This document shows, one piece after another, positions 12,701-27,700 of a DNA stretch of 43,988 nt. A program made the translations under genes and the position numbers. The stretch comes from Apostichopus parvimensis (Eukaryota; Echinodermata; Holothuroidea; Aspidochirotida; Stichopodidae): assembly GCA_000934455.1 (NCBI GenBank), contig KN882823.1:53308-97295 (forward strand), in the 5' to 3' direction. The notes under the pieces were generated by a model that worked only from the letters and a program-made list of their open reading frames with translations, was not told where the DNA came from and searched no databases. Position 1 is the stretch's first letter, and the number at the start of each line of letters is the position of its first letter.

Positions 12701-15700
12701 TGCACAATTTTCGGATATCTTCTTTTTTTCGGTTTTATTTATTAAAGTTCGTGTCACTTCCACGCTTCAGGAGAAATATAGATAACAAAAAATGAAATAA
12801 AAAACTATTAAATGTGGAAAATTCCCTAACTGTTAGTAAACTACCTGCAACTGTTTCTGTGGAATAATATTTCTTGTATTTGTAATTTCCACTTTATGTA
12901 ATATAAATAAAGGCCAGCAAAAATAAATGAATAATCACACACACTATGTAGTGACCAGGGATAGACCAGAGTTTGTTGGAATGTAAATTCAATGAATTAA
13001 CAGTAAAATGGTGTTTAAGTGTTATATTTCTAATCAATTGGATCCATTTACGAGTAAGCAATCTAAATTCTACTCTACAAGAATTCGTTTCACCTTAGAA
13101 ATGCGTTACATGCAAACAGTTAGATGTTACTGTTCTTGAATGCATTTTACAGAGTTTTATACTGTTATTCAGTTACTCGTGTAATTTAAATCGTTGTAAG
13201 TGTCAAATTTGAAATCGTCTTCAAATACACGTACAAAAAATGAAGAAACACAGTTTTTGGAAAGACTCAGAAACATGAAATGTCGTAACTGACAAATAAA
13301 TTAACCACATTAAAGACGTTTGCACATGCGGTTTCATCAATTGCACGCTTGTCAACATCGAAGCGTTCCTATATACCACGAGAACATTTAAACAATGCTA
13401 GCTACATAATTAAAAAAGATTTTTTTTATGGATGATAACCAACATATTTCTATGAATTATGATAATTCGAAAAGCTCCCTTCCCCTTTGGATACTTTTTT
13501 ACATGAAACGGGAACGGCAAAATTGTTGACACGTAAAAAAATCACACCGTTTTGCACACGTGATGCTGGATACCAGTCCCGGCGCCTGAGAGGGGTCATA
13601 TGCCATTTTCTCAAATCAAGTCCTCCCCTTCCCCAGTCCGCTGCGGTAAAGCTAGACTGATGCGTTTTCCGTTACGTCAACCGTTCTCCTTCTGTTGATA
13701 ACATTAGGTGAACAACATGCCGGGGTAAGGCTGGAATCACTAGAAATTGGAATCTAACGAATGCATGTCTGTGGTAGGTTAGGATAGGGTAACGCTGCCA
13801 ACGCCCCGGTGTAGGGAAATCCCTGTCCCGGAATCAACCAAAGTAGCAGGGAAGGTAAGAAAATGGGTGGTATCAACAAGATTTCAAACCGGACAGCAGA
13901 CATTGAAAGTGCAAGGTATAGACATGTAATTCTCAACTCGTTTTTACACTTTATAATAAACTGTACATATAAAACACATCGGTACTGCACAGGTCTCGGG
14001 TACTGCACAGGTCTCGGGCACTGCTCAAGTCTCGGGCAGCCCGCAGTTGTCGGGCAATCCGCGGGTGTATGGCAATCCGCAGTTGCCGGGCAGCGTAAGC
14101 GTCGGGTAATCCGCAGGCGTAGGGCAGCAAAGGTGTCGGGCAGCTAAGGTATCTGTACAGCGCTATGCAAATTACAGTTTGCCGTGACCAATGGGGTCGA
14201 TCGACACACCCAGTATTTAGCCTGTCCGTGCTAAGCACGAGAGAACGCTCATTTACAAGAAGAATGATTAGAACTATTACGTAGCCGTTGTGCGTCTACG
14301 TAATAGTTTTTTAGGCCTGGCTTTAAAAAAAGATAGCTCGCTGTCTGTGAGGAGCTCAATGGACGTTTCAATTAATATACGTGGGGCAAATCGTACAACG
14401 GGAACAACTCGTAGGTTTTCGCTACAATAGCTACACTAATACAAGGAATACATTGCAGTAAATCAATATAAGTGTAATTTCTCCTCCTGCCATGTTTTTG
14501 TGATCCAGACTTGCAACTTTGGCGAACAAGAACTATCTATACCTGTTTCAATTTCTGGGGGTCCTGTACTGCTAGCCAAGAACAATGTATAGTACCGTAC
14601 TAATGTTAAGCCAAGTTGCTCCTTTCTAATTTTTGTTGATCAGATGGTCAACTTTATGTGGTGTCGATTTCGATGAACATCCATTTGAAATATGGTGCAA
14701 ACCTGACCAAGGTTATATGACATTAAAGTTAAGTCACGAGTTTGAATTTCATGTGAATATTCATAAATTAAGATTTAATTCATGTGGCGTTCTTGCAGTT
14801 CTAAGTATTTGAACCGAAAACGTTCGATGAGCCTACTAATTCCTTCCAATCACTAACATTAGCACTGTTTGATCTGCTTCTCATTAGCCCTTTCAAATAT
14901 GTAACGATATTTTGCTGAACAAGTTCCAATGATTTAGTATGAATGAAATTTCAATTATCAAATCGTATTGTTTTCTGTAATAAAAACATAACATCTCCGC
15001 CTGTATTATAATATGTATAATATCCACCTGTGTACATCTACCAACATGTACTATTATAAATTCTTATCTGCTTATATGGTTGATATACATAGATAGGGCT
15101 GTAGCCACTAGGAGAATGGGAACAAATATCTCATCCACCAAAGTGTCTTTCAATAACACACGCACAGCAAAGTCGTATCCAAAGATGTAGTTAAAATGAT
15201 AAAAATGATATCAAAATTGTGCATTTAAGCAATCTATCATTAAAATCACTTTCTGACAGGAAGAGGGGACACCTTTACCTTCAGACTCCCCACAAAACGA
15301 TGAGTAACATATTTCCTTTTCCATTTCTCTGTCCATGTCTCCCTATACAGCCCTAAAACTTCAATACGTAACAGAGGGTATAGCCTGTATGGTGTCAATA
15401 AGACTCATATAAATACAATCGTTACCTTAAATTAAGTTCCGTGACCGGTGGTAGCCCCAATTTGAATATTACCCCCTAAACGAATATTTTCTCAAGAGAA
15501 GGGTATCTCCCTCCCCTTAGACTCCTAACCAGAAAGGACATTACTACTTCCTCACCCCCCCCCCCCTTTATCTTAACATCAAATCCGTACCATAGAGCAG
15601 AGTCTACATGGTGTTATGAAAAGTCAAAAGGCAAAGCGTTAATTTAAGTTAATATCCCTGAATCATACAATATTGTCTGGATGGAGGATAATCAGTTCCC

Positions 15701-18700
15701 CTGACAGATTTCATCTACCGTTAATATAATGTGAAATTGTGATACTCAAGGGGAGCAATTATAAACAATTGTAACTTAAATTTCTTTCTATGTTCATTTG
15801 AAGACGCTTCTATTTTTATTTCCAGATCGAGTGTTCGAGTGTTGTGTATCTAAAGAAAAATGATTCTAAACCATTCCAGGTGTCTAAGATATTGTATCTT
15901 GATATTGCATCAAGTCACAACGTAAGTCACTTATATTTTAACACAGCTATACAAATATTGCTACTTCAAGTTACCATTCTTATAACGGTACATTGCATTA
16001 TCACGTGTCCATTACAAGCAACGGATATTATACTTCATCTAAGGCAACTATAATCTGACCGAGATGATGAAATGTTATTTATTCGCCTAGTGTCAGTGTC
16101 TGATTAAGTATTGATTAAAACAATTGTAATCAGATTTCCCGTTATACTCAGCCCAGAGTATAACTGTTTTTACTAGTTAACTTCCCATCACACACAAATA
16201 ATATACACCTTGATATGACAAAGTGACGTCATCATTTGCCTAAGAAATATTAGCATTAACCTAAGTGATAAAACTGTCAATATTGTATGGTAGACTGTGA
16301 AACAAACACCATAAGGGACCGATCATTTATCTCCAAACGTTTTAAAAATAGCTATAATTAGAAAAGAGTTGAAACCCTGCAGACCGAGAGGAAAATATAA
16401 ATATATCATCAAAGTAATCGTTCCTATATTTCTAGTCTTGACCCAACACCCTCGATCCCTGTAACATTTGTTTAGGAAGTGCGCCCTCCATTTTGCACAA
16501 CCAGTCGATATATTTCAATTTGAATATGCATAGTTAGGAAAGTGCCATTTTCTTCTTTATTTTTGGATTAAAAAGGACATTTATTGGTTTGTCCAACTAA
16601 TATTGGCTTATTAAATAATGTACACAAGTTTCATGTCATTTGGTACAGTAGAAGGAACGTTTGAAGAAGAATGGCAAAATCCTGAACAATTTAAAACATT
16701 TGGAAATTCCCTGTCACCATTACACTCAAACAACCAAACATCTGTTCTCAAATTTAAAAAAGCCGCAGAGTGAACGTTGACCATCTGCGCACGTAGACGT
16801 ACGTATAGATTCCCGCATTGCGGGTCACGTAAAAAGTACGTCCACTCTGTGTGGAGATTCAGTTCGTTACTAGTTAATTGTAAACATACATGTTTATCAT
16901 TATACTGCATGGCTGCCAATAGACTTACACCGCGTATGGTTTACTGTTGTTATTATATCGACTTACGGTTATTATAGGCTTATTTAAAGTCAACAAGTAC
17001 AGGCCTAGGCATGCTTGAGAGATTTTGTTTTGTCTGTAACATTTTTCGTTGCATGAATGCCAAAGGAATCACTACTTTATGTAATCTAGCCTGTCTGAAA
17101 TGACTGTTTTAGCCTAGGCCCTACTATAGTATTATTTAGGTTACGTTTGCTCTTCTTGAAATTGAAGCCTAAAGAAGTAAAACAAAATAGAAACGTCAGC
17201 AGAGTAGAAATTACATGAAACAGTTAGACGACAAACCAGAAATTAAAAAAAACAATGAGCTTGTTGAACGCACAAAAGAACAAGTAGACCATAGGCCTAT
17301 ACTCAAACATATAGACATCCGGTCATATGTTATCGGTAAACTTCCTTTAGGCCTAATGTGTTCAAGTTAGACGTCTAGCCGAACAAAATAATAGTATGTA
17401 TCAATCTCATCAAAATAGTTTATCATTTTTTATTTCTGTGTTATTTGAGACCGTTGCATATGTATTAGTGACCAGTATACATTTCTACTTGTTTGCACCG
17501 ACAGCGTTAATATAGTACTTAGGCCTATTGGATGACGTGGTAGCCTAACGTTAGTTGTAAACAAAAAATAAAGGTATAAAAAATAACGTTATATTTTTAG
17601 GGAAAATAAAAAGAAGCAACAGGTTTGCGATATAATACATTTCATACGGGTATGCCTAGGCTACGTCTTAAACACGTCACATGGTACCGGACAATGCCGT
17701 GTTAAATTCAGGGTGCCAAGCGTTTCATTATAATCGTGCTTGCCTTCGTAATGTAACGTTAGACTTTAACCCTTAGCTACGTCTAGTATAAGATTTTCTT
17801 ACCGGGAAAAGTAAGAGCTTAGAAGATAGCAGTATGTATATCCTCTGCCAGCCTTTTAAGTTTAATTTAATTATCGCATCAGTCAAAAAATCAGTTTACA
17901 AATTTATACTAAATAAATTATATTCAGTGGAGTGTGGTCCTAGTAAACAAATGAGGTAAACTTGGTAGCAGTAAGGATGGATGTTTATTACTAATGTAGC
18001 CTAGACTAGACCTAGGCTAACGGTAGGTCAAAAGTAAGAGATCAAAAGGTAAACAGTATCAAAATTGATGGTGGGCAAAAATTACTAGGAAAGTTAAACT
18101 CAAAGGAGTCTATACAATTACATTATAATAGGAATATGACGGTGGCTTCATTCATACTGGGTATATAGGCTTAAGCTAGGGTTATTTTAAACCGGGCCGG
18201 CTATCTGGCTTCGCTACTGGTTTGTCAGTCGGATGGAGAGTGGAACGTCTAACATATGTACGCCACGAAACTGATGTAGCCATATATAATCTCTGTGTCT
18301 TAACAATGATTGAAATTATTTGATCTTTATTATTACGAAATTGATTGCAAGTAGGGTATATGCCTAGGCCTATACGATAAATACACGTATCGACATGTGC
18401 TGTATCTCCGGGAAGGAAACTCATTTGTAGTGGGTCACTCACGGAAGGAACATTGTCGAGTCTCCGCTAGTGTGGCTGTAGGAATTAATGCACTGACTTA
18501 CAGGAATAAAGCAATAGCATAGATTATGAAAACTACAGAAATAGTTGTGCATGTGCTAAATATAATATTACAGACCAAATATAAATATTTATGATATTGC
18601 TTTTTTATTTTCATCTGAATTTCATCAGCTTACAAATTTTATTTTAATAAAATCATTATCATATCATTCTTTTTCCATTGGTACGTTTGGCAAGCAAGTT

Positions 18701-21700
18701 TGAATAAATCACCACTCTTCATTTTTAGTTTTATTAAATAATTTAAATGAAATAAAATTCCTCATATTATGAACATGGAAAAAATAAGAAATCACAGACA
18801 ATTCTGTGTAAAATGAATGATTAATTGTATAGCTTTTTTAAGCATATTTGTGTTCTATAACATATCATTGGATATTTGTCATGTGTATTTATCCATCATG
18901 AATGAGCTATAAGATGAATTAACTGTGATCTTTCTTTCCTATTCTTCAGGTACCAATACCTCATCTATTCCTACAATGGTCCTTCAGTGGATTTGACGGT
19001 AAAGATATCAGACTTGAGTCCGGTCTTAGTTTATCGAGCCTATCATTAGTAGAGAAGATAACCATCGATGAAAAAGGAAATGGAAACACACTTAGCGAGG
19101 AAGAAGTGATCGGACTAATAAACTATGGAATCAAGTCACCAATATTCAAGGAACTATGGTAAGGGGAAAACATCGTGACAGACATGGCTTGAATAATATG
19201 TGGGTAAGAGGGGAAGGAGGGTTAGTCAGAGGGTTACCGTATGGGGTATATAGGAGGGGATAAGGTAGGCAAATGGTATTGTACAGTGAATTTTTTTTTA
19301 AGTTAAATTTATCAATCTTGTGTTGAGACGTGTGGATTAAAATGTTGCAATATTTGTGAGGATTTGTAAACTGGGAAATATGTTAACATTTTTCTTTCAT
19401 TACTGATTGTGCAGTGTAAAACACCTCGTACGGGTTTTCCACACAATAGGATATAACTAGGTGAGTTGTTGGGGGGGGGGGGGTGCTTCCAGTATAATAG
19501 GAACAACAAATTACATAAAAAATATTAACGAACTAGAACTTCAATAAAAAAATACAAATAAATGATTATGTAAAACTTGACTCAAAAATAAAGTGAGAAA
19601 TTCAAGTACATGGAAACAAAAAGTTTGCTGTTTATATTTAAATGCCGTACATTTGTTGTTATTAAAATTAAGAATAAGTTCAAGAGTTATGCAAATTTTA
19701 TTAACAAATATAAATAGAAAAATTAACAAATAATGAAATGTTAATGGGAGGGGTGTAAGGAGGGATGGTGGATGGGTTGTTTGGCAATCATAACTCGTGG
19801 CTGATACTTGGCAACACTTGTCAACAGGCAAATGCATTGACCTTTATGTTATTTATTACAATGATGACATCAGATATTCATTTCATTTATAAATATTAAC
19901 TAAAGAATTTCCCTGCTTTCTTTACCTTTGAAGTCTTGCTAACTGTGAACTGCCGTCATCGATCAATCCAGACATCATACCAGAAGAATCAAGATCAAGG
20001 AATATTAAAGGTACGATGTTTACAGGTACATTACCTAGGACAGTTAACATTATAAGTATGTGAAACAAATTAATATTGAATCTTAGGTATTGTTTAAAAT
20101 ATGTCATTTATATCTATGATAATTTATTTATTTATTATTTCATCTATTTTTACAGTCATATCATCGAGTGAAGCTCGTTACCTGGATCTGATATCCGGTC
20201 AATGGGGGAAGGTTTGTAATATTTGGTTTTTTTTTTTAGTAATTTATAATCATTAATAATGTAAGTTTCTTTCACATTTCCCTGTGATACTGTTATTATT
20301 AGTAACATGCAGAACAGTGACGTGGTTGAGGGGTCGATCAATTTTCAAACATAATCATAAAAAGCCAGCATCCTTGAGAGTTATAAACATAAATTGTCTC
20401 CCGGTGTGAAATAATCCGGTGACAGACGATATGATTCTTACAGGAAAGAAAACAATATTCCACATTCCTAGTTCTCAATATCTTGCTCTTAACTCTAGAT
20501 ACATTTATTTGGAGCTGATTAATTTCATTATTCCAGGAAATGTATCTCGGTGGAAGTCCTGTAAAGACATCATGTCACATATTCTTTAAAATCCTCCTTT
20601 GTTTTGTTGTTTCTTTTTCTTTTAATCTGATTAAATTAGAATAATAATCCAACTGTTATTGTACTTTGAAGTAAAGAGTTTCTTCACAATGCATTATCAG
20701 TATTTGTTTTCCTCCGTGGGAAATGTTTGAACCTGATTTTTGTCAACATAATAAAGATTATGTGGTCACATAATCTTACCTTTCTAGATGCATTCATTAA
20801 TTTTAACATATTTAAAAATATATTCTTTAAACCCATTGAACCTAGTGTGGGAGCTTCACTGTGCAGGAACTAAAACATACACATTTAAACAGTCAACATG
20901 AACTAATTTAAAACTTTGTTTCAAATATCTGCTGAATTAACTGATATATTTATCTACTCTATTAACACCAATTATCAATTTATCCTTAACACCAAATTTC
21001 AATTTTACATTAATATTATTCTATTAAATAATTACTATTTATTTATTTCAATAGCCTGATGACATCCAGACTATTACAGAGATGTGTTCACGTCCTTTGA
21101 CCATCCACACAGGAACCAGTGAGTCTGTACAGAGATCAGTCATAGAGCTCCTTGTGGAAGCATCCAATCATGACGTAAGTCAAACATAAAGGCATATATT
21201 GAATAAATACATCAATCAATACAAGTTAAAATTAGATAAAATCGTTGTATGTTTTAATACGAGATTAAATCTCTATAGTTATTAAATATTCAACTGTTTA
21301 AATTAGAACAAGGAAATACAGGTTCAAATTGATATATATTTTTAAGCTCAAGATAAGACAGACTCGTAAATACAAGTAATAAATGAAAATAAAATCATAA
21401 ATTACTGGATAGAGTGTGTAGGATGATACCAATAAATATTCATTTTGAAACTCCTTTTTACGGTTTCTATTCAACAATAGTTCATATTCATCTTAGCTTA
21501 ATTAATTTTATCTTTGAAAATGTTTCCAGAAAGGGGAAGCATAAAATAATAATTTAAGACAGAAAGGGTCAATGAATTGTTTCATGTTTTACGGACTCGG
21601 CCGAAGATTTTGCCTTTGTTTAAGTTAACATTTAATTAAAACAGAGATAGATGTATTTTTTTTTAATAATTAACAGTTCACTAAAAAACAACCCCACCTA

Positions 21701-24700
21701 CCACTGATCTGCCAATCACAAATTAAATAATACATATTTGTTCCGGCTCATACCACCCCTCTTATCCCCCTATCATTCAAAAATATCATTAAATATTTAT
21801 CAGAACAAAAACAAAGATAAAACAACTTTCTTTACAAATTCAAACCACTAATTATTAAAGAATTAACAAATATGATTAAAATAAACAAAATGATATTAAT
21901 TAATATTAAATTAAAACAACACCAACATTAATATTACATTATTAAATCAAGTTAATATTCTTTAATTAACTATAATGTTATTATTTTCAAGTATTTGTCC
22001 TGTAAACAAACATGATGATATTAATTCTATTTATTATTTTCCTTTCTTCAGATTCCCATACACAGGGTGGATCTAGTCGGGTCCTTTAGTAAGATTGATG
22101 AAGATGGGAACATTATCCTCTCCTCTGGTCTCTCTCTACCAGTCCTAAAATCAATGAAGAAGATGAGCATAGTAACAGAGAAAGGGAGAGAAATGAATAA
22201 ACATGAAGTTAATGGAATATCAAACTATCTACAACACTCTCAAAGATTCAAGGAACTGAGGTAAGTATAATTAATACATATTTAAATAATGTTAGTAATT
22301 AATGAAAACACTAATAAATATTAATGATGTAAACAAGATAGGAATTCTTAATATCGTTATATTTAATCATTACTGAAGGTTGATTGATAGGTTTAGATAA
22401 TTGTAGAAGTAAAACAAAACAAATGAAGAAGAAATGTAATCAAGAAATAAACTAACAATGAAAGAACAGTCATCAGGTGAGGAATAAGATTAATGGGGGA
22501 GTAAAATAGAGACATCATGAGACAGAAACAATTAAACTTTAACAATAAATTCTGCAGAAAAATGAAATTGATTGAATTGAAATTGAGCTTAAATGTAAAA
22601 AACAAATAATATATCTTATTGAAACAATAACAAAAACGTAGGATGTAATGAGACCAAGATATGAGGAATAAATAATTTAAGTTATCATCATCCTATGAGT
22701 ATGAAAAAAGACGTTTTGCCAAAATCTAACCAAAATAAGTAAACACAAACTTGGATAATTTAAATTAACATAATTTTTTTTTAAAGGGAATAGAGTAGAA
22801 CGAAAAAAAGTAAACTTTGTTATACTTAAGCTAAATATTTTCCTCTTGATCAGGAGGACGTTTTCTTTAAAAAGTTGATAAATTAACTGGTAATTAATGC
22901 ACATTTATTTTAAAGTGAAAACAAGAAAGTGAGATAAATTAAACATATCGTAATTGGCCTCATCTATTAATACGGCACCTCTCTCAACTATACTACCCTA
23001 AGCTTTCCCTAATCAACCCCATCCCCCTAAACCAAACTATGTTAGACCACTTACCCCATTTCGTTAATCTGTTTATAACACTTGGAAACTTATCTTGATA
23101 ACAATCAACACCCCTTGCCCCCCACGCACTAACGTACCCCCCCACATACACACACACTAACCCTCCCCCTACAAACATATTCAGCAAGGTCTCCTGTCAT
23201 ACTATTATTGTCAGTCTCTTCTGATCAGCCTGTCGTCACCTCATCCACTCCAAACATTGCCCTCCCCCACCCCCACCCCCACCCGCCGCCATGCTGCAAA
23301 CAACTCTTGGTATATTCATATTATTAACCCACATAAAATTACAGCCAATCCCCACACAGAAGAGACCAATAAAACAGTATATATGTAAATAACACTCAGA
23401 ATCACGTATATATGTTCTATTCTCATTGTTTGCAGAATATACTAATATAAACAAACACAGTACATCTGATTAAAGAATAATATCTAATATTTTAATGTAG
23501 ATCCTTACTAACATTGAAATATTCTCCGGTCCCTTCCCAAACAACCCCCACCCCCTCCCTCCTTCTCCATCCCCAACCCGCCATCCTCCCTCCCAAACCT
23601 ACAAGGCCAATAACCCTTATTTAATCTCTATATACATTGTGTTGTCACCATATTCCCTTTTGCAAACCTAACCTGTCATATATACCCAATACTTTACACA
23701 TTTATATCATACATCTGTACGTTAACAATTTCCACTCTTTTCTGCTCAGTGCACATTTAGTTTTATCGCAAAAGTCTATTGAACTTATTTCATCATATTT
23801 TTCCTTACTAAAGATGTATACTGACTGTACTGACTCTTAAATAGTTTAACATTGCCTTTTGTTCAACACCTGTCAATAAAATACTTGAACAATACAATGA
23901 AAAGAAGTTGTATTCAATAAAGTAGACGCGAGCGCCTTCCAATGAAAAGAAGTTGTATTCAATGAAGTAGACGAGCGCGGAATTAACTGGCAAACAAGCA
24001 GCTGGAGATTGCAATAGATAGGCGTGATCACGTCTGGGCACTGTCTGGTTTTAAATCGCCTTCCTGGTGTTGATTTTATTCTTTGAAGAACATTTTTTTA
24101 AGTAGAATTTTTGGAAATTAATGTATGAAATTAATAAAAAAGGAAACCTACTACCATGCGATACACAGCTCTAGATATATGCATATTATTATTAGCGCAC
24201 ATAACATTACAGTCAATCCCCACACAGTAGAGACCATTGAAATAGTATATATATGTAAATAACACTCAAAATCACGTATATAGTTTTCCTGGCTTCGCTT
24301 CTCATTGTTTGCAGAATATACTATTGAAACAAGCACAGTATATCTGTTTATTGAAAAATCTCTAAGATTTTAATGTAGATCCTTACGAACAATGGGTTAT
24401 TCTCCTGTCCCCTATAAACAACCCCCTCCCACACCTCACCTCCTTCCCCAACCCACGACCCTCCCTCACAAACCTACAAGGCCAATAACCCTTATATTAT
24501 CTCTATATACTCTACACTGTGTTGTCACCATATTCCTATTGTAAAACCAAAACCTAACCTGCCATATATACCCAATACTGTACACATTTATATCATACAT
24601 TTGTACGTTAACAATTTTCCACTCTTTTCTACTCAGTAAACATTTTGTTTTATCGCAAAAGTCTATTGAACTAATTTCATCATTTGTTTTTCTAGCTAAA

Positions 24701-27700
24701 GATGTACACTGACTGTACTGACACTTTCAATAGTTTAACGTTTTCTTTTGTTCAACACCTGTCAATCAAATACTTGGACGATACAATGAAAAGAAGTTGT
24801 ATTCAATGGAAGAGACGCGTGCGTCCCAATGAAAAGAAGTTGTTTTCAATATAACATACGCGCGCGTCCTTTATAAAAACACCTGGAATTTACTGACAAA
24901 CAAGTACCTGGAGATTGTAATAGATACGTCACGTCAAGCACTGTCTGGTTTTAAATCGTTGGAAGGCCTTCATGTTGACTCTAGATTGTGAAGAAATTTC
25001 TATTTTTTGTTTTAAGTATAATTTGTGAATTGTTCTTTTTCATCCTTTGTGAAACAAATAATTATAGAAGAAAGGAAAAAGAGAAAAGATAAGGGTATTT
25101 ATGAAATTAATAAAAAAGGAAACTAAAATGAAGCAAGTGTATAAGGGAAAATGAAAAAAAAATAGGGCAAACTGTCATCAATCTGTAAAATATTTGACAG
25201 TTATTATACATACTAATTTATTAACTTGTTTCCTATACACTAAATCTTAGTCAATTTTAATTTGTATACTAGTTAAGAACTAGGAAAATTCCCAAAACGA
25301 ACAAACCAGTCCAAGGGTTATTGACTGTGATTACACACATCACATGGTGAATGAAGTTGTCATGGGGTAAGGGGGGTGGAGTATTATCAAAATGTGGAAT
25401 AACTACCGTTGTTACCCAAAATACTTCAAAAGGCTAGATAGCTTCCCTGCCAAGCACCATGTCCTTTCTGAAGTCCCTAAGATTTCAGGCCTGGGCGGTC
25501 TACATCTATGGCATTATTAGAATTACTGGAATTCATCAATATGTCACTAGATCATATAAAAATCACTATTGATGGTTCATTGATCTGAAAAAACTTTGAC
25601 ACAATTATGTATTGTTTATTACTTTACAAACTTAAACATTATGGAATTCAGGATTTTCCATAACTGGCTAACTAGTTATTTGTCCAAGAGAAAGCAATGA
25701 GTCCCCAATTAGTGATTTTAAGACAGGGTATTTATAATATAGTATGCGGTGTGCATCAGGCGTCTATACTTGGGCCCATAATGTCTAAAAAAATATAAGT
25801 TAAGTTCATTATTGTCCTTTAGATTGGAAAAATAAATGATTTATTTATGACGGAAATAATATTTGCATATTACTATCATCCCTCCAACGCAAGTTATAAC
25901 AACGAACCCAAGCTCTTGTAACCAAGATCAACATAGCCAAGAAAAAACAAACACATCACTTCATCTTTCAGACCTGTATTTAATCTCAGTCAGTTAATAT
26001 AGTGCGTACCTTTATGTTTATTCATCTTTTACAGTACCACCTACACCCCCCCCCCCCCTCCTCCCGCCCCGCCGTGCGGCTCTAGTGAGGAAAAAATAAA
26101 TGTTTTCGTAGTAACTAGCATATTCCCTCCAACACAAGTTATAACAACGGACCAAAGTCCTTGTAACCAAGATCAACATAGCAAACACAGAAAACATTAC
26201 TTATTAATCTCAATCCGTTAATATAACATGTACACATCTACCGCACCTAACATTGTTCCCTCCTACCCGTAACTACTCCCTCACTAGACCCTGTAATATA
26301 TTACTTCCTTTACCCCTTCTTTTATTTTGCACTATAAGTTGTTTCCACAGCCCCACCTTCTTCTAACCATTCCATGTTCCACTTGTGGTTGTACCCCCCC
26401 CCCACCCCCCTCCCTGACGCTGATATCTTAATATTTCTTCACCGTCATTGATTTATATCATCTCATTTCATTACTTGTGTATCTGATCTTCGTTACCAAA
26501 AGGAATATATTTCATTATTGCGATAGTCCCTTATAGTTCATACCTTTTTTTTTTTATTCATCTTTTACAGTACCGCCCAAGCACCAGCCCCCCAAGCGCC
26601 GCTAGTGAGAAAAGGCACAGTTGATAGAGCAAGGACTAGTAGCTGTGACCTACAGTATTCATGGCCTTTCTCTCTCTAATACACGCACAATCACACAAAT
26701 TAATTTCATCCAAATGCGACTGCCTCACCATACAAAAGTTGTATCCCCTTTTAGTCAATATTCTACTATTGTATTACCGTACATGAGTGATCATGCTGTT
26801 TCTACACACACTGTGTATATCTGACATACGTATGACATCTGTGTACAGACCAACTAGTGATGGTTAACTTTCCTTTCATTGTAATTTATATGATGATGAA
26901 CGATGTATAGCAAGCTCATTGTATTATTTATACTTGAACTGTCAATCGCATGGTAATACGTCACGTGACTAAACGACTGCAGTTCCGGTATCTGGATATA
27001 CGTCAATGATCTGTTGTTCTAAATGTCATTTTGACAAGTACTGAATCTGTCTCTATTTTATTATAATGTTAGCCACACGAAGAAAACGAGACTAAATACT
27101 AACATCTTATACAATTTCATTAGGCCTATTATTATATCGAAAACGATTTTAATCAATTGGGGTAATATAGTTCAGTCGGCTGATTTAAGGATTCTGCCAG
27201 GGAAGAATAGCATCACTACTACTGGTGCCCCCCCCCCCCTCTCCCATCCCCTGTTTTTCTTAAAGGTCACACAACGTATTTCTTATAGCAAAACTTTGCG
27301 TTTAGGGACCACACTCTATCTATCGTATAACTTTCTAATTTCAGGGTAGGAACCCCAAAGCCCTACGTTGGCTCAAATGACCCCAAGGCAACATACCCTC
27401 CATTATTAAATACTACGCTGGCCCTCCTATCAAGGTCCATGCACCTACTCTCATTTTGAACTTATCAACTATTATTTACTAGTACAACCTTCTGTTAGAG
27501 CTAATCTATAAAGACATAAATTATAGTCTAAACATACCTCAGAATGTAACATTTGGCTTCTATTTGATTTTGTTTTTATTCTGGGGGTGAGGTGGGGGCA
27601 CCTCTAGACCACCATATATGAGAGTTAGCTTCAGTGATCCTACGGCAGCACCCACTCAGTTGTAAAAAAAAATAATAATTAACACCTGCCCTAGCCATAA

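Larger units (their letters stand above)
11723..15825 (+). other. Intron 6 (4.1 kb)
   Basis: Donor GTAAGT at 11723 and acceptor TTATTTCCAG ending at 15825. Apart from an 18-bp minisatellite at 13981-14155 and a perfect hairpin at 14272-14308 it is AT-rich and holds no recognised gene. A C tract lies at about 15556-15567. Confidence 0.65.

Noticed and set aside
16611..16919. 102-codon minus-strand frame
   Set aside because: It lies in an intron across the nested hairpins; no motif and no splice context.
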